Positions 1 to 7,378 of a stretch of 64,000 nt of DNA are shown piece by piece (the stretch's first letter is position 1; every line of letters begins with the position of its first letter). The DNA is from Spirosoma sordidisoli. Its GTDB lineage: Bacteria > Bacteroidota > Bacteroidia > Cytophagales > Spirosomataceae. The notes below the pieces were generated by a model. The model ran no database searches. It saw only the letters and a program-made list of their open reading frames with translations, and had not been told where the DNA came from. Position numbers and translations under genes: made by a program. The stretch is taken from NCBI RefSeq assembly GCF_004138325.1, contig NZ_SBLB01000001.1:682001-746000 (forward strand), read 5' to 3'.

Positions 1-2265
1 CACTTCGTCCGGAAAGACGTTTAGCTTAAGCAGCTTATCCCAGACCAGGTTGTACTTCTGGCTCCAGGTGCCGGGGTTTTCGAAGGTGAGGCTGTAGTGA
101 TCCCCATCATCGGCCAGTTTCATCCATTTGCGGGCCAGGTCACGCGCCATATCTATATACTCCTGCTCCCGCGCTTTATCGCCCAGCCGTCCGGCCAGGT
201 AGCCGTAGCAGGCAATGCCCATGATGGCCTTAACCGACAGATTGGCGTTGCGGGCAATATGCCCGGCAAAGTCGTCGGTACAGAGCTGATTGGCCGGATC
301 GAACCCATGCTGAATCAGGTAGTCGGTCCAGAGGGTTAGCGAGGCCCAGTGCTGACGGGCATAATTGGCATTTCCCTCTACGGCGGCAATGGCGGCCGTC
401 AGAATAAGCATGTTGCCACACTCCTCAACGGGCATGTCTTCGCCGTAGGTCTGCCCGTTAGCCAGCGGATAGGTGCCGACGTCGTGGGCCGCGAAGGGTT
501 TGTTCCACCGCCCACTTTCCGAATACTGGAAAATGGGCTCCATCATACCCTTGAGCAAATTGGGATTGTAGAGCAGAAACAAGGGCGCCGATGGATACGT
601 CACATCAACGGTGCCGATAGAGCCGTTCGAGAAGTTTTCTTTCGAGAAGAAAAACAGCTCTCCTTTGGGTCCGGCTACCAGTTTATGGGCCGCAATAGCC
701 TGCCGGTAAGCCAGCACACACAGGTCGGCGTAGGTAGCCCCACCCGCTTTCAGCGCATCGGCGTAGAGTTGTCTGTCGAACGCATCGCATTGCTTTTGCA
801 GCGTTGTATAGTCGGTTTCGGCGTCCTGTAACGCCTGCTCCATACTGGTGAGTCCGTCCGTCGACTGGTGATAGCGACGCCACCAGGCGTTGAGCGGCTG
901 CCCGAAATACTCAACGGACTTCACGTCGTCGTACCCCAGCAAGAGGTGCTGTTCAACGGGCTTTTCGCCGACCTGCCCCAGGGCCATACTGGTAGCCAGC
1001 ACGGGCAGACTATCGCTGACCAGACGCGGCATTCGTTCGTGCAGGTCGGTTACGCGCCCCTCTCGCTCAAACTGATTCAGGGCGCTGGCCAGTGAACCAA
1101 TCCGCCGGCTCGTGTTTGGCCCCACTACCGACGCGACGTAGAAATGGCCCCAGTCGATTCGAACATCGTCCCCTTTCCGGCCGAGCACCTTCTGCTCCAC
1201 CGTACCGACCCGCATGTAATCGAGCGCGGCACTGCCCGGGCGGTTAACCCGGCCGCGCTGCCACGTTACCAGCTGATCGGGCGTGTTTACAGCTAACTCG
1301 GCTGACGCATCCGTGTAGAGTTGTACGTCATGTTTTTTGCCATCCGTTGCCCGCACGGTAAAGGTCAGGTACTGGACGGGCCGTGACAAAACATCCAGAT
1401 TGGTCATCAGCAACGGCGACAGAAACGTTACCGTCAGCTCAACGCCAGCCGCGTTAAAGACAAATTCGGACCGGGTCGCCGTCATACGCCGGGCCGTTTG
1501 TTCGGCGGGTTTGTAGTGAAGCAGCCGCTGTTCTACCAGACCCAGATCGACAAAACCGGGGCCCGAAAAATTCTCACTATGAAACGCGATGATATTTCGT
1601 CCCTTGCGCAGGACCTCTGATGCGTTTCGATGGGTGGGGGTTAGTCGGTAATCCGGCGATACGCCACCTACTTTTGCGACGCGCTCGCCATTGATGAACA
1701 GCTCATAGTTATCGTTCTGAATAGCGTTGACCAGCAACGGACCATCCGGTACCTGATCGAGCACAACTTCGCGCCGAACGTACAGGTTCGGCGTTGTCCA
1801 ACTAGTCTCGTCACCGGCGCGACTTCCGAAATGTCCCGTTCCTTTTGTCCACTGGCTATCGTCGAACGCCGGGCTCATCCAGTCGTCAGAAGCTGGTTTC
1901 TCGGTCAGATAGCGGGCCGCATAGGCACCCTGCCGGGCGGTGGGGACAATGGTTTCGCCTGCAAACGAGGGGTTACCCATAAATCGAAACGTTTGCCCAT
2001 CTACCCGAATCAGTCCGTTCAGCTGGTTTGGCTGGCCCGTCCAGTGCCGGGTAGCGTCCTGATGTAGCTGAGGCCCAAATGACCAGACACTGGTGTAGGG
2101 ATCAATGGTCAATAAGGGGATAGCGGGCGGGTTCAAACGGGTCTCACTGACCACGTCTGGCTGCGCAACTGCTGCAGATGCATTCATGATAAGAGCAAAG
2201 ATTACGGTTATGTACGTGTAGGCAAAAGTAGAACAAGGATTATACCAATTGCATCTATAGATCAT
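1..2265 (-). CDS. Secreted DUF4964/DUF5127/DUF4965 (glutaminase A-like) protein, C-terminus beyond window
   Basis: The frame is open from the window edge up to 2265, giving 755 codons, and the C-terminal part lies outside. The N-terminus resembles DUF4964 (NPPAIPLLTIDPYTSVWSF), followed by a beta-rich DUF5127-like part and then the helical DUF4965/glutaminase toroid (GSIGTVDVTYPSAPLFLLYN, EECGNML). Fungal relatives were called glutaminase A, but bacterial members are uncharacterised and often sit with glycan genes. I chose the ATG at 2265 because it gives a hydrophobic stretch (ITVIFALIMNASAAVA) ending in an AxA-like signal-peptidase site. A start at the internal ATG at 2187 would cut that stretch. 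Probably periplasmic or surface-exposed. Family confidence is good; substrate is unknown. Confidence 0.75.
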   Translation of the reverse strand, partial: MIYRCNWYNPCSTFAYTYITVIFALIMNASAAVAQPDVVSETRLNPPAIPLLTIDPYTSVWSFGPQLHQDATRHWTGQPNQLNGLIRVDGQTFRFMGNPSFAGETIVPTARQGAYAARYLTEKPASDDWMSPAFDDSQWTKGTGHFGSRAGDETSWTTPNLYVRREVVLDQVPDGPLLVNAIQNDNYELFINGERVAKVGGVSPDYRLTPTHRNASEVLRKGRNIIAFHSENFSGPGFVDLGLVEQRLLHYKPAEQTARRMTATRSEFVFNAAGVELTVTFLSPLLMTNLDVLSRPVQYLTFTVRATDGKKHDVQLYTDASAELAVNTPDQLVTWQRGRVNRPGSAALDYMRVGTVEQKVLGRKGDDVRIDWGHFYVASVVGPNTSRRIGSLASALNQFEREGRVTDLHERMPRLVSDSLPVLATSMALGQVGEKPVEQHLLLGYDDVKSVEYFGQPLNAWWRRYHQSTDGLTSMEQALQDAETDYTTLQKQCDAFDRQLYADALKAGGATYADLCVLAYRQAIAAHKLVAGPKGELFFFSKENFSNGSIGTVDVTYPSAPLFLLYNPNLLKGMMEPIFQYSESGRWNKPFAAHDVGTYPLANGQTYGEDMPVEECGNMLILTAAIAAVEGNANYARQHWASLTLWTDYLIQHGFDPANQLCTDDFAGHIARNANLSVKAIMGIACYGYLAGRLGDKAREQEYIDMARDLARKWMKLADDGDHYSLTFENPGTWSQKYNLVWDKLLKLNVFPDEV

Positions 2266-2393
2266 ATATTTAAACTATTTTAATACGAAAACGAAAAAGG
2301 CTCCAGAATATGACGAATCTTCCTGTTGTGGCCGATACTTGTCAAACGAAGCGCTGAAACAGCGAACTTGGCCCTATCAAGCGCTTGGTTTCT

Positions 2394-2867
2394 ATGCAAA
2401 AGGATAATCCTGTTCATTTTACCCCGCCAGCTGACGGTTCTATTCGTCGGGCCACGCTGGCCGACGCTTCTATCATTTTTCAGTTTATCTGCGATCTCGA
2501 AAACCAGACACTGGACAGCGCACTTTTCCTGGCGGTATTCGAGCGTAACCTGGCTAATCCGCAGATCCATTACCTGATTGCAGTACAGGCAGATGAGCCC
2601 GTTGGCTTCGTCAGCTGCCACATACAGTATCTTCTGCATCATACGGGCAAGGTGGGCGAAATTCAGGAACTCTACGTTCATCCCAACTGGCGAAAGCAAC
2701 GCATAGGTCAGCAACTGCTCGACGCCGTTGCCCAGATCGGGACCGAAGAAGGACTCGTCAATCTGGAGGTGACTACCAATCAAAAACGGGTCGACACGCT
2801 TCGGTTCTACGAGCGGGAGTCGTTTCTTTGCACCCACTATAAACTGGTTAAATCTGTTTCTTTCTGA
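2394..2867 (+). CDS. GNAT family N-acetyltransferase
   Basis: 157 residues with the single-domain GNAT layout. The acetyl-CoA pyrophosphate loop is RKQRIGQ at residues 100-106, preceded by the strand EIQELYVHPNW and followed by the late motif NLEVTTNQKRVDTLRFYE, typical of PhnO/aminoglycoside-like small-molecule acetyltransferases. The acceptor substrate cannot be told. The ATG at 2394 is preferred over an in-frame TTG at 2385. Its TGA overlaps the ATG of the next gene by one base, so the two are very likely co-translated. A 201-codon frame on the opposite strand is a shadow without protein-like composition. Confidence 0.8.
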   Translation: MQKDNPVHFTPPADGSIRRATLADASIIFQFICDLENQTLDSALFLAVFERNLANPQIHYLIAVQADEPVGFVSCHIQYLLHHTGKVGEIQELYVHPNWRKQRIGQQLLDAVAQIGTEEGLVNLEVTTNQKRVDTLRFYERESFLCTHYKLVKSVSF

Positions 2868-3775
2868 TGCGTTTTCTTGTCTCAACGCTTTACTGCTGCC
2901 TGCTGGGTCTGATCACATATGCCCAGCCCGCGCGCCAATCAACCCTTGAAAAACGATTACAGACAGCGTTAACCGGTTTTCGGGGCGATGTGGGAGTTTA
3001 CGTTCGTAACCTCCGAACGGGTCAGACCGTAGCCATCAATGCTGACACGCTTTTCCCAACCGCCAGCACCATTAAAATTCCGATCCAGTGCGGGTTATTC
3101 GACAAGATTCATCAGGGTGAACTTACCTACGGGCAGGTGTTGACCTATAAAGATTCGCTGCGTTACGGGGATGACATTGTAGGGTCGCTTAAAGACGGCG
3201 CTAAAATTCCGCTGAGCGAAGTCGTTATGCTCATGGAAACCGTCAGCGATAATACCGCCAGCTTATGGTGTCAGGCATTGGCCGGTGGTGGAGCCGCCAT
3301 CAATGCCTGGCTGGACAAAAATGGATTTCCCCAAACCCGGGTCAACTCACGCACACCCGGTCGAAAAGGGTATTGGAGCCAGTATGGCTGGGGACAAACC
3401 ACGCCCCGCGAGCTGGCTAATCTACTGGTATACATTCGGGAGGGAAAAGCCGTTAGCCCCGATGCCAGCGACGAGATGTATCGGAATCTGGGTCGTCAGT
3501 ACTGGGACAATGATGGCCTGTCGCAACTGCCACCCGAGATAAAAACGGCTGCCAAAAATGGGGCTGTAGACCGGTCCCGTTCGGAGGTAGTACTGGTACA
3601 TGCTCCCCACGGCAACTATGTATACTGCGTCATGACCAAAAATCAGAAAGACGAAAGCTGGGAGCGGTCCAACGAGGGGTTCACGCTATTGCGCAACGTG
3701 TCGGCTATTCTCTGGCAGCATTTCGAACCAAAATCGACCTGGAAGCCTGCTAAGAATTACGAAAAATGGTGGTGA
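2867..3775 (+). CDS. Class A beta-lactamase-fold serine hydrolase, exported
   Basis: 302 residues with an N-terminal signal peptide (cleavage near the AQP at residues 19-21). The serine motif STIK is at 67-70, the SDN loop at 127-129, and a KNG in place of KTG lies near the C-terminus (TAAKNGAVDRSRSE). These place it in the penicillin-recognising class A beta-lactamase fold in the periplasm. The omega-loop Glu166 signature ExxLN, needed for deacylation in true class A enzymes, is not recognisable: the stretch before TTPRELANLL reads RTPGRKGYWSQ. It may therefore be an amidase/transpeptidase-like protein or a poor beta-lactamase. It overlaps the preceding acetyltransferase by one base and ends at a shared terminator. 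Confidence 0.82.
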   Translation: MRFLVSTLYCCLLGLITYAQPARQSTLEKRLQTALTGFRGDVGVYVRNLRTGQTVAINADTLFPTASTIKIPIQCGLFDKIHQGELTYGQVLTYKDSLRYGDDIVGSLKDGAKIPLSEVVMLMETVSDNTASLWCQALAGGGAAINAWLDKNGFPQTRVNSRTPGRKGYWSQYGWGQTTPRELANLLVYIREGKAVSPDASDEMYRNLGRQYWDNDGLSQLPPEIKTAAKNGAVDRSRSEVVLVHAPHGNYVYCVMTKNQKDESWERSNEGFTLLRNVSAILWQHFEPKSTWKPAKNYEKWW

Positions 3776-3787
3776 GCCACTAACACA

Positions 3788-3823
3788 AAAGCCGCCCACA
3801 GACTCTGCGGGCGGCTTTTTTTA
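3788..3823. terminator. Bidirectional rho-independent terminator
   Basis: Stem GCCGCCC (3791-3797) with GGGCGGC (3809-3815), extended inward with one mismatch. It is flanked by AAAA on the left and a T7 run on the right, so it can stop both the serine hydrolase transcript (plus) and the atp operon (minus). Confidence 0.88.
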
Positions 3824-3839
3824 TTGTATTGTGTATTTC

Positions 3840-4379
3840 TTAGTTCATAAACTTCAGGCGCATCTCGTTTAGTTGATTGCGAATCGAGCCATCGATCTGC
3901 TGATCACCCACCCGAAGAATATAGCCCCCAATCAGTTTAGAGTCTACTCGCTCGTCGAGTTCAATGATCTTACTGCCGGTTGTCTTCGTAACGATTGCCT
4001 TGAATTTAGCACGAAGTTCATCGGTCAGCGGTACCGTCGTGATGACAGTAGCGTGCTCGATTCCTTTCATACGGTCGTGCTGACTGATATACTCATCAGC
4101 AATAGCATCAACGATGGCTTCGCGATTCTTACGGGCAATGATGGCCAGAAACGACATGGTTACCGGGTTGAGCCGGGGACCAAACACCTGCTTAACGATC
4201 GAATTTTTCTTCTCAGCCCGAACAATCGGGTTTTTCAGAATCAGGTTGAGCTGACGATTTTTGATCAGCGTATCCCGGAAAAGCTTCATGTCTTCATAAA
4301 GCACGTCGGTAATTCCCTGTTCCTTGGCCAAATCTAACAACGACTTGGCATAACGCGCGGCTACACTAGCAACGGCCAT
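3840..4379 (-). CDS. atpH: F-type ATP synthase subunit delta
   Basis: 179 residues, the usual length for the delta/OSCP subunit, which ties the peripheral stalk to the top of the catalytic F1 head. The N-terminus VASVAARYAKSLLDLAKEQG and the C-terminal segment DERVDSKLIGGYILRVGDQQ are the family hallmarks. It starts 6 bases after the atpF stop and is the last gene of this operon. The alpha and gamma genes, which normally follow atpH, are absent. A terminator lies directly downstream. Confidence 0.95.
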   Translation of the reverse strand: MAVASVAARYAKSLLDLAKEQGITDVLYEDMKLFRDTLIKNRQLNLILKNPIVRAEKKNSIVKQVFGPRLNPVTMSFLAIIARKNREAIVDAIADEYISQHDRMKGIEHATVITTVPLTDELRAKFKAIVTKTTGSKIIELDERVDSKLIGGYILRVGDQQIDGSIRNQLNEMRLKFMN

Positions 4380-4385
4380 AATCGG

Positions 4386-4880
4386 TTAGTTTAAGCGAGA
4401 GTTAGACACCAGATCGTTTACCAGCTTCTCCTGCGATGATTTATCGCTCAGTTCCTTGCGGAGTACTTTCTCGGCGATATCCAGCGAGAGCGTAACTACC
4501 TCTTTTTTCATCTGAGCTACCAGAGCCTGCCGCTCGTTCTGCATAGCTTCGCGCGCCTGTTCCAGAATCCGTTTGCCTTCTGCCTCGGCTTTCACGCGCG
4601 AGTCAGCGACCATCTTATCGGCCGTTTCTTTGGCTCCCCGCAGGATAGCTTCCCGCTCCGTACGGGCCTGGGCCAGTAACTTATCGTTATCGGCTTTCAG
4701 CGCCGTCATTTCCTGACGGGTTTTTTCGGCCAGGTCAAGGGCACTTTGAATGTTGTTTTCGCGCTCGTTCAGACTTTCCGTGATGGGTTTCCAGGCAAAG
4801 GCGCGAAGAATCAGAAACAGGCCGAGGAAAACGACCACCTGCCAGAACAGCAGACCAAGATCGGGAGTAAGCAGATCCAT
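4386..4880 (-). CDS. atpF: F-type ATP synthase subunit b
   Basis: 164 residues: one membrane helix near residues 8-30 (LLFWQVVVFLGLFLILRAF) followed by a long charged coiled coil rich in Glu, Lys and Ala. This is the standard architecture of the peripheral-stalk b subunit, which dimerises and holds delta/F1 against rotation. The sequence after the helix (FAWKPITESLNERENNI) matches the family. It is separated from atpE by an unusually long 219-base spacer with hairpins, but by only 6 bases from atpH. Confidence 0.95.
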   Translation of the reverse strand: MDLLTPDLGLLFWQVVVFLGLFLILRAFAWKPITESLNERENNIQSALDLAEKTRQEMTALKADNDKLLAQARTEREAILRGAKETADKMVADSRVKAEAEGKRILEQAREAMQNERQALVAQMKKEVVTLSLDIAEKVLRKELSDKSSQEKLVNDLVSNSRLN

Positions 4881-5099
4881 TTTATGGAGTTCGATTTATA
4901 AGTGTTGACTTCGAATGTTCTTGTCTACGACTTGTGATCAACGCCCAAACGGGGCGTTTACAAATCGGGGTCAATCTTTTGTTGAAAGACGTCCGCTGGC
5001 TGGCAAGCCCAAACCAGACGGACGTTTCTCGGATACGCGGTGGGTAATGACGCCAGTGCCTAATGCAACCAGCTTACCCGGATACATTTTCTGCCGGGA
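4881..5099 (-). promoter_or_regulatory. Structured intercistronic spacer between atpE and atpF
   Basis: A 219-base non-coding spacer inside the atp operon. Hairpin 1 pairs 4989-4999 with 5014-5025 (ACGTCCG/CGGACGT plus CTGG/CCAG with one bulged A) and is followed on the transcript by CTTTC. Hairpin 2 pairs AACGCCC (4940-4946) with GGGCGTT (4952-4958). A weaker TGGGTAA/TTACCCG pair lies nearer atpE. These could terminate part of the transcripts or protect the atpE 3' end, raising subunit c output. That role is inference. Confidence 0.5.
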
Positions 5100-5369
<270 letters not shown>

Positions 5370-5400
5370 TTATAAGTGAAACGAAACAAAAGATTGCAAA

Positions 5401-6504
5401 TTAATGGGCTTCTGCGCCTTCGAAACCGATACCGTGATCAGCTTCGTGATGCTCCTCTACCGCGCTGCCGATGTACATGGCGGTCAGCAGCGTGAAGATG
5501 AACGCCTGCAGGAACGCAACCAGCAACTCGATCAAATTCAGGAAGAGCGTGAAGAACAGCACAACCGGGCTGATAGCAATACTGGTTGTCATACCACCCA
5601 GGCTGTTAGCCATGAAGATCAGGCCGAGTAAGCTCAGGATGATGATGTGACCAGCCGTGATATTGGCAAACAACCGGACCATCAGCGAGATCGGCTTCAT
5701 GAATACACCGACAATTTCGACCGGAATCATGATTGGCAGAACGAACCAGGGCACTCCCGTTGGTTTGACGATGTGCATCCAGTAATGCTTGTTCCCACTG
5801 AACGACACGATCAGGAACGTAATCACGGCCAGAACCAGGGTAACGGCAATATTACCCGTCAGGTTAGCAGCACCCGGCAGCAACCCCAGCAGGTTGTTAA
5901 CCAGAATGAAGAAGAACAGCGTCAGCAGGTATGGCAGATACTTGACGTATTTGGGGCCAATGCTGGGCTTGGCAATTTCGTCGCGAACAAACAGGATGAT
6001 CGGCTCCAGGAACGACTGTAGCCCTTTCGGCGCCTTGCCCCGGTTTTTGGCGTAAGACCGGCTAACGGCCGGGAAGATGCTCAACAGAATGATAGCACTC
6101 AGCAGCAGCGATGCGACGTTCTTCGTGATAGAAAAGTTATAAAACTTGGCTTCGTGGTCGTCATTGCCCGCTGCGTCGACCCGGTGAATTTTGCCGTGTA
6201 TCTGCTTGTATCCGTTATACACCTGATCGTGTGCCAGGCGTGATGACGAGAAGACTTCGAGCCCCCGGTCGGGTGAGTACAAAATAACGGGAAGCGGGAT
6301 GGTAACGCCATGCGCCAGTTCCCAACCATGCTCATCCTTAATGTGGTGCATGATCATTCCGCCTACGTCGAATCCCTCTTTACGGGTTTCGCCGTGTTCA
6401 GCGGTTTCGCCTTCATGACCGTGTTCCTGGGCTTGAGTAAAGGCTATCGGACTCATTACGAGTGCGATAGCGAGCAGCAATCTATTTAGAATCGAACGCA
6501 TCAT
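5401..6504 (-). CDS. atpB: F-type ATP synthase subunit a
   Basis: 367 residues from the ATG at 6504 (a second ATG follows at 6501). The N-terminus is a cleavable-looking signal peptide (LLLAIALVMSPIAFTQA) and a His/Glu-rich periplasmic extension, both usual in Bacteroidetes AtpB. Five or six membrane helices follow. The essential stator arginine that faces the c-ring carboxylate is in SLMVRLFANITAGH. It forms the proton half-channels. The start lies 20 bases after the upstream gene's stop. A TTG start further upstream would overlap that gene and spoil the signal peptide. Confidence 0.94.
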   Translation of the reverse strand: MMRSILNRLLLAIALVMSPIAFTQAQEHGHEGETAEHGETRKEGFDVGGMIMHHIKDEHGWELAHGVTIPLPVILYSPDRGLEVFSSSRLAHDQVYNGYKQIHGKIHRVDAAGNDDHEAKFYNFSITKNVASLLLSAIILLSIFPAVSRSYAKNRGKAPKGLQSFLEPIILFVRDEIAKPSIGPKYVKYLPYLLTLFFFILVNNLLGLLPGAANLTGNIAVTLVLAVITFLIVSFSGNKHYWMHIVKPTGVPWFVLPIMIPVEIVGVFMKPISLMVRLFANITAGHIIILSLLGLIFMANSLGGMTTSIAISPVVLFFTLFLNLIELLVAFLQAFIFTLLTAMYIGSAVEEHHEADHGIGFEGAEAH

Positions 6505-6523
6505 CTGATGGTACTGATCGGTT

Positions 6524-6886
6524 TTACGAATTTTGGCGCAATTTACGATTAATGCCCCAAACCTCAAAGCCCGTGTAGATTATATACAGGACAAGAAAAT
6601 CCAAAACGAAGGTTCGGCGATCAGCGACGGATTGAAACAAAAAGAAACCGACAAAAATCAGTCCCACGATAAACCGGGCTACAGTAGCCGCCAGGTATAA
6701 GGGCACAAATCGCTCCTGATTACCCTGCAAACCCGTTTCTACCAGCCGGTGAGTCAGTACAGAGACGCTGACGAAGAAGACAAGTATAGTTTTCCAGAAG
6801 GGATGCAACCAGGGTACAGCGTAATATCGTTCGGCTATGAAAAATACAATCGCAAGGAATCCAGTGAAGAGTAGGGTGCGAAACAT
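6524..6886 (-). CDS. Small integral membrane protein of the atp operon
   Basis: 120 residues with about four predicted membrane helices (TLLFTGFLAIVFFIAE, TILVFFVSVSVLTH, ATVARFIVGLIFVGFF, LDFLVLYIIYTGFEV). The family is not one I can name with confidence. Its place between atpZ and atpB, in the same orientation, suggests an AtpI-like helper of c-ring assembly or membrane insertion. That is inference from position and size only. Composition is like its neighbours. Confidence 0.7.
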   Translation of the reverse strand: MFRTLLFTGFLAIVFFIAERYYAVPWLHPFWKTILVFFVSVSVLTHRLVETGLQGNQERFVPLYLAATVARFIVGLIFVGFFLFQSVADRRTFVLDFLVLYIIYTGFEVWGINRKLRQNS

Positions 6887-6990
6887 GAAATAAAAAAAGT
6901 AACAGGTTAGTTACCGGGACTCGTACGTCCACGCCAGCCACGGCAACGTAGTGGGCCAGATGGCATACTGTACTGGTCTGCCCTGCTGGT

Positions 6991-7260
6991 TTACCGGGTC
7001 AACTGTTTGATGAACAAATAAAGCGAGGCACCGATGGCGGTGAGTGATAGAACAATGGTCCAGATTGGGCGCGCATTACCCTGCCACTCGTCGATCTTCA
7101 GCCCAGCATACACGCCGAGACCAATAGTGCCCAGCATCTGAAACGCAATGCCGCTGTACTGCGCAAACGACGTCGTTTTCTCGGTGGCTTTCGAGACCAG
7201 ATCGTTTCTGTCGGGCTTTTTGTCCTCGTTTGGGGCCGGTGAATCCGCTTGACTGTCCAT
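6991..7260 (-). CDS. atpZ: AtpZ/AtpI family protein
   Basis: 89 residues: a charged hydrophilic N-terminus of about 30 residues, then two membrane helices (YSGIAFQMLGTIGLGVYAG and WTIVLSLTAIGASLYLFI) separated by the short loop KIDEWQGNARPI. This is the layout of the AtpZ/AtpI family, which heads many F-ATPase operons and has been linked to c-ring assembly and divalent ion supply. It is the first gene of the operon here. The non-coding 104 bases before the next gene hold nothing I recognise. Confidence 0.85.
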   Translation of the reverse strand: MDSQADSPAPNEDKKPDRNDLVSKATEKTTSFAQYSGIAFQMLGTIGLGVYAGLKIDEWQGNARPIWTIVLSLTAIGASLYLFIKQLTR

Positions 7261-7378
7261 TGTTTTGCAGGAATTGGTACAATATAAACACCAAAATTCG
7301 TTAATTTGGCCTAACGTTACATACCGCTGGTCCGGCTCTGAGCGTTTTTATCGTTGAGTATGACGTGCCACCCCCTGA

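Noticed and set aside
2280-2885. 201-codon frame on the minus strand
   Set aside because: Lies opposite the GNAT gene, which has recognisable acetyltransferase motifs; composition of the minus frame is not protein-like.
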